From: Cryptomeria japonica
Taxonomy: Eukaryota > Streptophyta > Pinopsida > Cupressales > Cupressaceae
Length of the DNA stretch: 64,000 nucleotides
Assembly: GCF_030272615.1 (NCBI RefSeq)
Contig: NC_081414.1
Location: 2,295,501-2,359,500, forward strand
Reading direction: 5' to 3'
Positions within the stretch are counted from its first letter, which is position 1. Every line of letters begins with the position of its first letter. Of the stretch, positions 45,186 to 57,451 are shown piece after piece. The position numbers and the translations under genes are program-made. Below the pieces are notes generated by a model that was not told the origin of the DNA, searched no databases, and saw only the letters and a list, made by a program, of their open reading frames with translations.

Positions 45186-45669
45186 TAGTCCTTTTTTGCA
45201 AAAGTTTAATAGCTTGAGGAGATCCAATGTCTACTAACTATTTCAAGGAGGACAGTCCTAAACTTGATGCAACCAACTATTGCATATGGAAGATCAGAAT
45301 GGAGACACATCTAAATTGCATTGGAAAGGACATTTGGGATGTTACAAAGAATGGTTATACTGCTTCTACTTAGAGTCAGCCCAATCCACCTAACTTGACT
45401 AAAGATGAGGAAAATGATTGCAAAGCAAGAGAAGCACTTTTGAGCGCATTATCAGATCAGCAAATCATGGGACTATCACATAGGTCTACTGCTAAAGCTA
45501 TTTGGGATCATTTGGAAACACTGAATGAAGGAGATTCCACAGTCAAAATTGCAAAACTTGAAAGCTTCCAGGTCAGGTATGAACATCTGAAAATGGAAGA
45601 AGATGAAAGGATTTCCGCTTTCATGGAAAGAATAAATGAGATTGTTTTGGGTATTAAATGTTGTGGAGG

Positions 45670-47266
45670 TGGTGTAGGATCACCCTTTCAAGCTCTCCCT
45701 CCTTCTTGTTTTTTTGGTGTTATGCTTCTTATGAAGCCATTGTACATAAAATAATGAGCCATGTGCTCATAGGTCCTAGTTAGGGTCCTAGTGGAGATCT
45801 TAGGGGTCATAAGACAAGATTGTGATTTTCTTGATAATGGAGGGTATGTGTGTCTTTGAAGTGTTTAGGGGTCCTTTATAACATGGTGGTGTCCTTAGGT
45901 TGGCCCAATGTGGGTCTAAGAGTCATAAAAAGCAACATTGGGAAAGTTGCTCAAAAGTTGCAAAAGTTGCATGACAACTTTTAAAAGTTGTCAAGCAACT
46001 TTTCCACCATGATGTCAAATTCTTTAGGTTAATGTGGAAAAACCTAGTATGGGCACATAGACTGAGGTATAGGTAGTATAAGTACTTTCAAACCCTAAAT
46101 GAATGGATTGGATGTCAAACACTATACGGCCTAAGCAAAAAGACCAGTCTGAGACTGTAAAACTATTACCAGTCAGTTTGAATGAAGCAACCAAGCAAGT
46201 TAATGGATTGAGAAGCATCCAAAATTGTGTGGAATGATTTTCATGGTGTAAATAATTTCATTTCAATCAATTAGTTTAGGTTTTTATTTGCAAATTGAGT
46301 GTGTTTGTAAATAGTCTGTAAATTGTCTTCTTACTGTCCAGTTTTGGACAGGATTGTGTAAATGGCTGCATAACTCCATTCCCTGTTGTGGAACCATCAT
46401 GAAACCATGGGGAATGAGAGTGTAGACCTTGTACCATACTGGAAAAAAAAGCAGGGCCCTTAAAAATGCAGGAAGGCCAAGCAAAGACCCACTCCTAGGC
46501 GAGACTGGACAGTGCCTGGTTAGGAGAGGTCAAATTGTAGAGGTCTTGGAGAGCAAGGTTGGTTAGTGGAGAGTGAATCCTTTGGAGGAGGTGTAGAGGA
46601 GTGAGTGAAGAATCATTGGTGTGAAGGAGGAGCCTCCACCAATCCAAACAAGGTGGCTAAAACTCAAAACACTCACTATGACCCAGGCAGACACTAGAAA
46701 CCCTCACAAAACCCTTAAAAACCCCAAAATTCGCCCTAGGCACTGTACGACCACTTGGAGGCCCAAAACCTATAAAATGCTTGAGCCCTTGCCAATTGAA
46801 TGGTAGTCCATTTTGGGAGTTAGGGTTGTTTGTGCATCGTTTGTGAGAGGGAGCCCTAGAAGATCGGGTAGGAGGCCTAATTGGTCCTAATCCTTGTAGC
46901 CCTATTTGAAGGCAAAAACCCAAATTTGTGAAATCGGTAAGGGGTTAGAATCTTGAAACCTCTTGGGGGCACATGAATGGGTGGATAGACCATGAAATAG
47001 ACCTAAAACAACCTTGCTAAGACTTTGGAAGGTGTGGAACAAGATTAGCCCTTATTAGCCATAGTAAGGGGTTTTGAGTCTCATGAGTAGGTGAGACCTT
47101 AGGAGCAGCATAGAAACTCATTGGTGGGTGGATTGGGCAAGGTCAGGGGATTCCTCAAGAAAAGGAAGTCCTAGAGACCCTAGGGTGTGAGGAGAATGCC
47201 AGGATATCCAAGGAAAGGATCCAAGAGCATAGACTAGGCTAGTCTATCCCATACCCCCTCCCATCA
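45670..47266. mobile_element. Solo LTR (1,597 bp) inserted in Copia gag, TSD GGAGG
   Basis: Begins TGGTGTAGGATC and ends CCCCCTCCCATCA (TG...CA), flanked by the exact 5-bp duplication GGAGG at 45665-45669 and 47267-47271. Deleting it and one duplication restores the gag reading frame across the junction (KCCGG-TLSED). It has no primer site or coding region of its own, so it is a solo LTR or another LTR-like non-autonomous unit. A 20-bp perfect palindrome is inside. Confidence 0.9.
45973..45992. repeat. Perfect 20-bp palindrome inside the solo LTR
   Basis: GACAACTTTTAAAAGTTGTC, extended on both sides by GTTGC/GCAAC pairing to form a longer hairpin with small internal mismatches. Confidence 0.9.
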
Positions 47267-47590
47267 GGAGGAACCTTAAGTGAGGATGAAATTGTTTCAA
47301 AAGTTTTAAGAGGATTGCCACCGGCATATAAAATGAAATTCACTACTATAAATGAGTTAAGAACAATGCCTAATACATCAGTAACTAGGGATACATTGAT
47401 TGGAAAACTTTCAGCTTTTGAAATTGAAGAATTTGGTCCTGTTGCTACTATAAAGACAAATTTAGCCTTTAAAGCATCTACATCATCTGCACCATCATTT
47501 GACAAATCAGATTGGAAATCCTTTTATGCAAGAGAACTTGAAGAAAGCAGGAAAGAAAATGAAGAACTTGAAGCACTATTTGCAAGGTAA

Positions 47591-49153
47591 ATGCCTAAAG
47601 GTCCAGTTGGAAGTAAGTATGAAGGTAAAGCACCCTTTAAATGTTTTAAGTGCAATAAGATTGGTCATATGGCTTCAAGATGCCCTGATAGACATGCTAG
47701 ACTAAGAGAAGAAGCTAGAAGAACATACAAGCCTAACCCTAAATATCAAAGATACAAATTTAAGAAGAATAAAGACAAATCTTGTTACATTACTGATGAA
47801 GGAGTGACTGATGATTCTGATGAGGATCCGACCGATAATGGATGGGTTTTTGTTGCTATAACAGAAGATCAACCGACACCTACTACTCAACCAGTAGAAC
47901 AGGCCTTGGCAGCTAAAGTTGAAGTAAAGGATGAGTGGATCATTGATTCAGGATGCTCACATCATATGACAGGAGATAAAGGTAAATTCTTGAACTTTCA
48001 AGAATACAATGGAGGCTTAGTAATATTTGGAGATAATAAAGCTTGTTTGATCAAAGGTAAGGGTACAATATCTCTTGATGGTAAGAATAATACTGACAAT
48101 GTCTACTATGTTGAAGGTTTAAAACATAATCTTTTGAGTGTTGGTCAATTAGTTGAGAAAGGATTTCAGTTACAATTCAAAAATGGAAAATGCAAAATCA
48201 TGAATAGAACTGGTTTGGAAATTGCAATCGGTAATCAGACTAGAGGTAATATCTTTCATTTGAATAATAGTGAAAAGACATGCTTAATTGCACATATTGA
48301 TGAAAGTTGGCTATGGCATAAGAGACTCTGTCATGTAAATTTTGATTGCATGGTGAAAATCAGTACTACTAAGGCAGTTAGAGATTTACCTAAAATTGTC
48401 AAACCTCACTATACAGTATGTAAGGAATGTCAATTTGGAAAACAAGTTAAAGCTAGTTTCAAAAGTATTCCAGAAAAATCCAATAATGCTCTTGATTTAA
48501 TTCATACTGATTTATGTGGTCCAGCTAGAACTAAAAGCTTACAAGGTGATAGATATTTCATGCTAATCATTGATGACTATTCTAGAATGTGTTGGGTTAC
48601 TTTTATCAGAGAAAAATCAGAAGCACTTGGAAAGTTCAAACTGTTCAAAGCAATGGTAGAAAATGAAACCGGTAAGAAAATCAAATGTCTAAAATCAGAT
48701 CAAGGAGGAGAATTTACATCTAAGGAATTTAATACATTCTGTGAAGTAAATGGAATCAGAAGACAGCTATCAGCACCTTGGACACCACAACAGAATGAAG
48801 TTGTTGAAAAGAAAAACAGAACTATCTTGGATGCAACAAGAAGTATGTTATCAGAAGCAAACCTACCACATGTATATTGGAGAGAGGCAGTAAGTACAGC
48901 GGTCTATACATTCAACAAAGTTCACATCAAAGGTGAAACCGGTAAGACCCCTCATGAACTATGGTTTGGTATTACTCCTACTCTTAAATATTTCAGAATT
49001 TTTGGAAGTAAATGCTATATCAGAAGAGATGAGTATATTGGCAAATTTGATCCTAGAAGTGATGAAGGAATATTTCTTGGTTATTATCTAAAAGCAAGGC
49101 ATGTAGATGTTTTAATAAAAGATTGCAAAATATTGTTGAAAGTACAAATGTAA
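47591..49153 (+). pseudogene. Copia zinc knuckle, protease and integrase
   Basis: A 520-codon open stretch in frame with gag. It has an intact CCHC knuckle (CFKCNKIGHMASRC), protease active site WIIDSGCSHHMTG with Asp present, pre-integrase (GKGTISLDGKNNTDNVYYVE), the HHCC region, and integrase with HTDLCG, KSDQGGEF and VVEKKN (the D, D and E all present). The frame is lost near 49090 (LGYYLKARHVDV in place of a CFNKRL-type run). Less decayed than the first Copia element, which has lost its protease Asp. Confidence 0.92.
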
Positions 49154-49214
49154 AGATTGATGAACAATTTAGAGGAACTTCAAGGTATATAGACTCTGAA
49201 CAGGCAACAAAATT

Positions 49215-50477
49215 TTGACAAATGAACCTACACTAAATCCACCGGTACAGAATGAAGATCCAGTTACACCGGTATCATCTAAAAATTCCTCAGTAACTGA
49301 GGAACAACATCAAACAAAGACACCTCGGTATGTAAGACTGAATCATTCTGAAGATCAGATAATTGGAAACAAGTATAAGGGAGTTATGACAAGAGGAAGA
49401 TTGGCAAATGAAGAGGTATGTCTTATTTCTCAAATTGAACCATCATCAGTTAATGAGGCATGTGAAGATAAATATTGGATTAAAGCTATGGAAGAAGAAT
49501 TAGAACAAATTGAAAAGAATAACACTTGGACATTAGTTCCCTGGCCTAAAGATAAAACTGTAATTGGAACCAAATGGGTATTTAGAAAAAAACCTAATGA
49601 AGATGGTAAGGTTATCAGAACTAAAGCAAGACTAGTGTGTAAGGGATATTCTCAAAAAGAAGGAATTGATTACAATGAAACCTTTGCACCGGTAGCTAGA
49701 ATTGAGGCAATTAGATTGTTTTTGGCTTTTGCAACACATAAGAACTACAAAGTATATCAAATGGATATTAAATGTGAATTTTTGAATGGAGATCTTGAAG
49801 AAGAAGTTTACATTGAACAACCTGGTGGATTTTCTTTGACAGATAACAAAGATATGGTTTGCAAGTTAAGAAAAGCTTTGTATGGATTGAAACAAGCTCC
49901 AAGAGCTTGGTATGCAAGATTGGATAAGTAACTTTTGAAGATTGGTTTTTCTAAAGGTAATGCAAACAACAATTTATATTATAAAGTGACTAATGATGAT
50001 ATCTTGGTTATAGAAGTTTTTGTTGATGATATAATCTTTGGAGGAGAAGATGGATTATGTAAAGAATTTTCTATTAAAATGCAGCAAGAATTTGAAATGT
50101 CTATGATTGGAGAAATAAAATTATTTTTACGATTGCAGATTTCACAGACTGATAAAGGTATATTCTTGAGTCAATCCAAGTACTTAAAAGAGTTACTAAA
50201 GAAATTTGGGATGGAGAACTCTAAACCGGTAAGCACACCTATGACTACAAATGACAAATTATCACTAAGGGATGAATCTACACCTGTTAATCTAACTAGA
50301 TACAAATCTATGATAGGAGGTTTATTGTATTTGACACAAACTAGACCTATTATTATGAATGCAGTATGTATTGTTTCAAGATTTCAGAGTAATCCTAGAG
50401 AAAATCATGAATCAAAAGTAAAAAAGGATTTTCCGGTTCTTACAAGGCACTATAAATCTTGGATTATGGTATCCTAG
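49215..50477 (+). pseudogene. Copia reverse transcriptase
   Basis: RVT_2 domain: [51 protein letters not shown]-type block, [15 protein letters not shown] and [20 protein letters not shown], then TAA at 49929 in place of a Tyr codon, continuing in the same frame with FVDDIIFGG (catalytic F-VDD) and LTRYKSMIGGLLYLTQTRP. A shift near 50430 ends the frame. Confidence 0.92.
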
Positions 50478-50973
50478 AGATGAAAACTTTGAATTATGTG
50501 CATACACATATGCAAATTGGGCATGAGATGAGGATGATAGAAAAAGAACCACCGGCGGAGCATTCTTTCTTGGAAGCAGACTAGTTTCTTGGTTGAGTAA
50601 GAAACAGAGTTGTACATCTTTATCAACAGTAGAATCAGAATATGTTGCAACAACAACTAACTGTACACAGGTACTATGGCTTAAGAAAATGTTGAAAGAC
50701 ATAAAGGTAAAATGCAAGGAACCTATTACTATCTATTGTGATAACACTGCAACAATTGATATATCTAAGAATCCGGTATTACATTCTAAAACCAAACACG
50801 TTTCTATCAAACTGAATTTTCTAAGGGAAAATGTTGAAGCAAAAGAGATAAAACTGGTTTATGAGAATACTAAAGAGCAGATTGTAGATATCTTCACTAA
50901 ACCTCTACCTAAGGAGACTTTTGAATATCTCAGAGACCAGCTTAGGGTCATACCCCCACCGGTAGAGACTTAG
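50440..50973 (+). pseudogene. Copia RNase H and C-terminus
   Basis: In a different frame from the RT. Reads INLGLWYPRDENFELCAYTY, where the usual TDADWAG is TYANWA-stop, so catalytic Asp residues are lost. It then reads LSKKQSCTSLSTVESEYVAT, YCDNTATIDISKNPVLHSKT, and the C-terminal FTKPLPKETFEYLRDQLRVI to the stop at 50973. Confidence 0.9.
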
Positions 50974-51049
50974 GAAGTTGATGTTTGTCATCAACCGGCA
51001 GAATTAACAAAGAAATCTTTTACTCTGGCTTTGATGTGAAAGCTACTTC

Positions 51050-51354
51050 TCAGGGGGAGTAGTTGTTATACTAAATTGATTGGTATTTTGTCTATGAACT
51101 TGGCTTGGTAATAACTTTGGCACTTGATGTCAAAGGGGGAGAGATTGGTATGGAAAAACACAAGGAAAACACATGTTGCTCCAAGGGGGAGAGATTATTA
51201 TTTAGGAGAGATTATTACACTCTGTATCTGTATTTTGATTTCTGGTTATGATCTCTTTTTTGGGAGATTGTTGGTTTTTGGTATTTGGCATTTCTGTTTT
51301 GGCACTTTGATGGTTTTTCCATCTTGTGTTGCCATCAATGCCAAAGGGGGAGAT
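51050..51354 (+). other. Repeated polypurine tracts before the 3' LTR
   Basis: CAGGGGGAGTAG (about 51052), CAAAGGGGGAGAGATTGG (about 51132), CAAGGGGGAGAGATTA (about 51182) and CAAAGGGGGAGATTG (about 51342), the last abutting the LTR start. The ORFs at 51124-51390 are spurious. Confidence 0.75.
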
Positions 51355-51388
51355 TGTTGGTATTTTGGTATGGTTTTGTCATTGATGT

Positions 51389-53717
51389 AAAGATAATATT
51401 TCCAATCATTGATGAAAATCACATACCCATGTCTAGCGATGGCTCATCCCAAAACAAAGCTTCCATTTCTCACATCATTCCTTCACCCCCTAATACTTTA
51501 CACCAAAAATCGCCACCATCTCCATCAAACAATGAACCCAATAATAATACCTTTAAATTTTACCCCCAAGGGATACCCACTATAGAAGTCCAAGCTAATC
51601 CACTTCTTGATATCAATCCATCTCATAATTCAAAAATCCTAGAGCCAATGCCATCATGCACTCCATCCCCAATCAAAACTACTTAAGAGAGTCATATTCA
51701 AAATCTAGTCCTATCATGCCAAAATGTGGTCTCCATCCAAGAATCCCCTATGCATATCCAAACTCATGCCCTGTGTCAAGACGATAATCCAAAGTATGAA
51801 CAAACAAGTCCTAAAATGAATCAATATCAAGATCACAAATATTTTCCATCGCATCCAATTTTTTTATGAAAACCTCATCTCCCTAGAGTGTCATGATGAT
51901 CCCCTTATACCTTTTCATTCCATCCTAGATGACCCCACCATACCTTTCCATTCCTTCCAAGATGATCCCCTTCTATCTCCAAAGTGAAGTATCCTTCCAA
52001 GTCCTACTCACAATCCACTTCCTAAGAAAGATCGTGATATCCCTTCCATCCTTTCCAATGACCCTATTCCAAATCAAGAGCAAAGCATCCTTTCCACTCA
52101 ATGAAATGATCCTTCTCCATGTCAAGATCAAAGTATCCCTTCGTATCCTTGTCATAATTCTCCTTATTCTCCTCAAGATACTATCATCCCTTCTTATCCA
52201 CCTCATGATCCTAATCCTCCTAAATATGCCATCATCCCTATCCAAACTTTTCATGAAACCCTTACATATCCACTTGGTTCATCCTCTTTCATCCAATTTG
52301 TTCTACTTCATGAGCTTATCACTCTCTCCATACCTTGTTCTCCTCAAAATGGACTTGCATCTTGTTTCAAAAGAAAAAAGTATCCCAATGTTAAAGAGGA
52401 TTTGTCAAAGCATGCTATCAAGTAAAAGGGTTAAGCATCCATGAACAAGTTATATTGTAACCCCTTGATATAAATAAAATCCCAATTGTCATGGCCTTGG
52501 CTACATAACTCACCCTCGAGATGTTGGTATCTATACTAATTCTCATATTCCTCCATCTAAAACCAAACATACACATCTTCATTCATCCCTTTCATCCATC
52601 TTAGGTCCATTAAAACCAAAAATAAAGCCTTCATCCATCCCATCCATCTTAGGTCCTTACAACCCTCCATCCACCATCCATATAACCCCTAGCTCGCAAT
52701 CCACTCACCCTATCATAAATCAAGATCAGAAAAGGCACACATTCTTGAGAACCTTCCCACAATTTATCTACATGAACTCATCCAAAAGACCTCCATATCA
52801 TTCTTATCATCCCATTAATCCTGGTGCTTTTGGAAGTAATTTGGATGCCAAGCATAAAATCCATAAGTACAAAATTCAACATACATCCAAAGATCAACAT
52901 ACCCCATTTTAAAAGACATGCAAAAGAAAAGAAAATTTTGATTAAAAATAAAAAAGAAAAGCCACAAAGGACCATCAAGAAAAAAAAAAAAAAAAAAACC
53001 ATGGGGATTCCTAAGTTGCTCATAGAAGCAATGCATTCCAAAGATCCACAAAATAAAGAAAAATCAAAAGCTATGTGGATTCCCATGTTTCTCATAGAAG
53101 GACTAAATCCTAAATAAAAATAAAAATTAGCGTCCAAGCTTTCTATTCCAAAGCCTTACTTCACTCCTCCATTAAACATCTCCCACCTCCCTCATCCATT
53201 TGGGGTCCTTATGTCCCAAAATCCACATCCACTTCTCCATCAAAACTTTAAAATCCAAAATCTATTTTTCCTAAATAAAAATAAAAATTGGCATCCAAGC
53301 TTTCTATTCCAAAGGCTTCCTCCACTCCTCCATATAAACATCTCCCACATCCCTCATCCATTTGGGGTCCTTATGTCCCAAAATCCACATCCACTTCTCC
53401 ATGAAAACTTCAAAATCCAAAATCAATTTTTTCTCCTTCACTCCACCACCCCTCAAGGTGTGTGTCAATGCTGATCTTGCCAATATTTCCTTCCATCCTT
53501 ACACAAATCTTCCAACACCTATTTTTCATCCCTCCATCCCTCACATCCAATCCTTTGCATAAATATTTACCACATTTCATCTCATCATCCATTTCATATC
53601 CCTTTAACATCACCCTACCAATTTCTTTGAGCATACTTTCAATAGTCATGGTCTTTTATAGCACATCTTTCAGGGGTCCCATCCAAAGAACAAGATTCTT
53701 GAGTCCTTCCCTCATCT
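51389..53717. other. Host repeat, Pro/Ser-rich decayed coding and CATCC-rich sequence
   Basis: Begins with a plus-strand ORF (to 51686) rich in Ser/Pro/Asn, likely the continuation of the ORF at 43699, then stop-rich sequence dominated by CATCC/TCCAC words. ORFs at 51929-52444 and the minus-strand ones look like composition artefacts. An A18-type run lies near 52980. Includes a 161-bp tandem duplication. Confidence 0.4.
53111..53432. repeat. 161-bp tandem duplication
   Basis: Two head-to-tail copies, 53111-53271 and 53272-53432, each starting TAAATAAAAATAAAAATT and containing 'catttggggtccttatgtcc'. Few differences. Confidence 0.9.
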
Positions 53718-53722
53718 CCTAT
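53718..53722. repeat. 5-bp target duplication of the solo gypsy LTR, left
   Basis: CCTAT, repeated exactly at 60753-60757. Confidence 0.75.
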
Positions 53723-54779
53723 TGTCACAACCCTCCTTTATCACTTTTTGATTTAAGTACAATTCTATTATATTTTTGGTTAAGCTATTTAAAATGATTG
53801 AATAAATGTTATAAAATAATAATAAACACACACACACACTTGGAGAGTATAATTCAAAGGCATTATTTTTATTTTTATTTATTTTCCCACTCCCAATTAT
53901 GGCACATGTTGTAGGAGGAATTAGAAGCTTCTAGAGGAATCTCCACCACCTTGCATGTAACTCCCCCACTAAGTTTTTAATCAATTTGCATGAGTCCAAT
54001 ATTGGAAAAGAATCTCTTTTTCTTAATTAAATTCTCTAGATAGTGGAATTGAGGGATTTTTCTTATAAAATTGTATGCAAGTTTCAAAGAAGGGAGTTGA
54101 TTTTGTTTTGAAGAAAATTTCCCAAGTTTTTAGTAGTAGGATCTTCTTTGGTAGTCTCATTTTCGTTGCAGGATTTTTAAGTTGTTGTTTGAAGGATTTC
54201 TCTCAAGTTGCAAGGAAGGATAAAAAAGGATAGCTAGAGGATTCAACATCAAGCTTTGATAAGCCAGGTTCTCTCTTTGTCACCTCTCATTTACATATTA
54301 GAAATTTATATTATAAAAAAATAGCTTCTAGATCTTCTTTCAAAAATTTTATTAGAGTGTAAATCTTTTTCTTCTTATTTAGGGATAAATATTGATAAAA
54401 GTATTTCCATATATTGCATGCAAAAGATAACTTTAATATTTATTTAATTCTCTTTAGAAAATAGATATCAGATCTTGCTTGCATGTGAAAGATAGCTTTA
54501 TTTTAATTTTAATTTTTAGAGAAGAAATATTAGATCTTGCTTGCATGTGAAAGTTAGCCTTATTTTTATTTAAATTTCTTTAGAAAAGTATATACGTGAT
54601 CTTGCTTTTTGCTTTTCCAAAGATTTTAGATCTATCCAAAAATCATGTTTCCCTTATTTAAAAAAAAATTCTTTTTCTTCTGAGATTAAAAACTCTTCCC
54701 TGTGTGATTTGAATCTTAATCATTATTTCTTCCCTCAAATTCATTTCTCTGGCTCTTCGAATGGAAATCTGAAAGAAAA

Positions 54780-55010
54780 TCTCTCTGTGAACATCAGTTG
54801 AAATTGAGGAATATATTTCCTTGTGAATAGTCCTCTGTGTTATTCATCCCTGTAAATAAATCTTTATTCTCATTTGATTACATAATTTATATATATATAT
54901 ATAAATATCTGGTTATATATTCTCTCTGTGAATATTAGTTGAAATTGAAGAATATGTCTCCCTATGAATAATCCTCTGTGTTATTCATCCCTGTGAATGC
55001 TGGAAATAAA
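54780..55010 (+). repeat. Diverged tandem repeat (about 140 bp)
   Basis: 'ctctctgtgaa...gttgaaattgaggaatat...cctctgtgttattcatccctg' occurs at about 54780-54855 and again at about 54918-54995, with extra partial copies of 'ctgtgaatgctgg' after it. Confidence 0.7.
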
Positions 55011-55300
55011 TTCTTTCCCTGTGAATGCTGGAATAAAATCTCTCTCTCTCTGTAAATATTAATCTCTTGTTTACTATAAAATCAATCTAAAATAATTACC
55101 TACCTCTGCGATAACTTGATTATCTATTTTATTCATGTTCTTATTTTCATAGATACTCTTTTTGTTTATATATATACCATCATATAATCTGGGAATGTAA
55201 CCATATATATATATATATATATTAAATTTATCCCAACAAAAATAAATTTTAATATTGCAAGTGATTTTAATATTAATCTTGTCCTTCGGAATTTATTCCG

Positions 55301-55485
55301 AATGAGTTTCGGGCGGCGTGCATGGGGAGGTGGAGTAACCGTCGGGACGACAGTACTGATAACCGTCGAGCACGAGAGTGGCCGCAGGGGGAGTGGAGGG
55401 GCTCGCGGTGTTCCCTCAACCCTGCGTGCCTGCGCATGTAGGACCGCAGGGGTGATGGGACCCGTGGTCCCCACTCCCTCCCTAC
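55301..55485. other. GC-rich island
   Basis: About 185 bp with many CpG (AACCGTCGGGACGAC, AACCGTCGAGCACG, GGCTCGCGG) inside AT-rich LTR sequence. It is not obviously present in the related LTR at 38167-42435. A 71-codon plus ORF crosses it but shows no motif. Confidence 0.7.
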
Positions 55486-55583
55486 ATACTATTAAAACAA
55501 CAAGTTCGCTTATATAAATTTTTTTTTATTTAGATTTTCATTTTTATATTTTAAAATTTATAAATTGGAATTTGTTAGTAATT

Positions 55584-55588
55584 ACTCT
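55584..55588. repeat. 5-bp target duplication of the nested element, left
   Basis: ACTCT, repeated exactly at 58946-58950. Confidence 0.75.
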
Positions 55589-56530
55589 TGTTCATTTCTC
55601 TATTTGATTAAATCCAATTTAATTAAATTACCCACATTCCTCTATTTAATTAAGTAAATTACTCAATTTATTTAAATTAAATTCACTATACCCATTTAAT
55701 GAATAAATCATTTTATTCAATAAAATCCCCCTATCCACTTTTAATTAAATTCAAATTTAATTAAATAGTTATCCTAAAATTGAATAAATCTAATTTATTC
55801 AATTTCCCCAAATTGCAACCAAATTGAATTAAATTACTTTATATCAATTAAATCCTATTATCCCTCCATCCACTTGCAAAATCCCAAACCCCTTTCTAAT
55901 CCCTTCTAGAATCTTCTAACCGCTTCTAATTAACCTAACCCCTCCTCTAAACTTTGTCACATCCCTAAGCAAAGGGAAGTCACTTCTCAAAACCTCAAAG
56001 TCTTTGATAACCATTAAAGGCTTCAAGTCTTCAACCACTTAATTCCTCAAAGTCTTTGATAACCATTAAAGGCTTCCAACCTTCAACCACTTAATCCCCC
56101 AAAGTCTCCAATAACCATTAATGGTTAACTCAAACCCTCCTACATAGTTAAAGAATTTCTTTTAACTTAACCTTCATCCAACCCAAGGGTCTCATCAAGC
56201 CTTTAATGCTTTGACCATGATTATCTCTTAATCATTTGCACAAGGGTTTATCCTTGGATTAACTCTTAATCCATTGGGTAAGCCTAACTTAAGCTTAACC
56301 CTTACCCTCTAGATAACCATAAGGTCTTCTCAGGCATTTAATGCCTCCAACCCCTTCTCTCAACCCAACCCTATGTTGACACTTGTCACCATTTCATTGG
56401 TGCAAATTGCAAACATGGATCCCCAACTTTCAAACTCAACCCTTGATTAAATCTTTTAATCCTGACCATCCATTGCCCTATTTTTGCTATAAATAGAGCT
56501 CTCATTCCTCCATTTTGAATCATCCTCCAA
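55589..56530 (+). repeat. Left LTR arm (plus orientation)
   Basis: U3 and R-like region: Taattaa-rich start, 'ctttaatgctttgaccatgattat' block, TATA box near 56488. Reverse complement of about 57950-58900. Confidence 0.8.
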
Positions 56531-57055
56531 AATTTGTAGTATCACACTTATGCTCAAATACATTCAAGCTTTCATATATCATTTTTATGCTCATCATTTT
56601 AGCCTCTTTGAAATCAGGAATTAGTCTAAATATGCATGTTTAGAATACTTTGTATTATCACTAGCTCAATCATAGACTAATATATCATGTTAGGATAGTA
56701 TTTATACTAATCTTGTCGTCTTATAATATAGTTTATTGCATTTTAAGATCATGCATAGCTTAGGATGCATTTCATTCTAAAATCTATCAAAAGCATCCCT
56801 CGTTCTTGCATTTGCCATCCCTAAACCATTTTGCTCAGTGATCTGAGAGCAAAAACATTGGTTTGAGGGACATTGTAAGATAGAGAACCATGGGACCAAC
56901 CTTGGGAAGCTGAGTTATACTTCATGACTCCATAGCTTGCACCAAGAAGTCCTGTGTGTGTGTATGTGGACAAGTCTTTTCGAATATTTTCACATATTGA
57001 GTTCTATCGACCCGCTTTTCCCCACGCACTATTATGTGCGCCCAATGTGCTAAGT
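56531..57055. other. Central unassigned part of the inverted-arm element
   Basis: May be U5-like sequence of the left arm, then unknown. A GTGTGTGTGTATG word is at about 56955. No ORF. Confidence 0.35.
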
Positions 57056-57064
57056 TGTTTTCTC

Positions 57065-57360
57065 GATGCGCTATTCTATTTTTCTCCCGCATCGAGACCT
57101 ACAGGAAAATATTAGTGGAAGTCATGCGCTAAAGAAAGGACTTCACGTGCTAGAGTATAGACCCCACCCGCTAAACAGTAAGCGGGATGCGCTAGACTGT
57201 TAACCGGATGCGCTACTCTATTTTTCTCCCGCGTTGATACCTATAGGAAAAGATTAGTAGAAGCCATGCACTAAAGGAAAGACTTCACACGCTAGAGTAT
57301 AGACCCCATGCGCTAAACAGTAAGCGGGATGCGCTAGACTGTTAACCGGATGCACCAGGG
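57065..57360 (-). repeat. 142-bp tandem repeat with GCGCTA words, in the leader
   Basis: GATGCGCT recurs at 57065 and 57207, and the related GATGCA at 57349 (142-bp period). Each unit contains several GCGCTA/CGCTAGA words, giving unusual CpG density. It lies inside the leader of the minus-strand LTR. Confidence 0.85.
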
Positions 57361-57451
57361 AATGTTTCCCACGCGCTGATTCATGTTTCCCGCAGACCTA
57401 CAAAAATGATTAGTTTCAAAAACCGATTTGATATTTGGGGTCGGGCCCCAC

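Larger units (their letters stand above)
45227..47590 (+). pseudogene. Copia gag, interrupted by a solo LTR
   Basis: ATG 45227 (MSTNYFKEDSPKLDATNY, then IWKIRMETHLN) starts a typical Copia gag with a UBN2 domain: IWDHLETLNEGDSTVKIAKL, FMERINEIVLGIKCCGG. It is cut at 45669 by a solo LTR and resumes in the same frame at 47272 (TLSEDEIVSKVLRGLPPAYK ... MPNTSVTRDTLIGKLSAFEI ... FYARELEESRKENEELEALF). Stop codons TAG 45371-45373 and TAA just before 47591 break the frame. The zinc knuckle follows in the downstream ORF. Confidence 0.9.
44110..51388 (+). mobile_element. Second Copia element, 3' LTR truncated, with nested solo LTR
   Basis: 5' LTR 44110-45170, Met-tRNA primer site, gag and pol to 50973, polypurine tracts, and only 34 bp of the 3' LTR (51355-51388). 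It contains a 1,597-bp foreign solo LTR in gag. Because the 3' LTR is cut off, no target duplication can be tested. The left flank ends GACAATAG. Confidence 0.88.

Noticed and set aside
51929-52444. 171-codon plus ORF rich in Leu/Ile/Ser
   Set aside because: Arises from CATCC/TTCC-rich repeat; membrane-like look is compositional.
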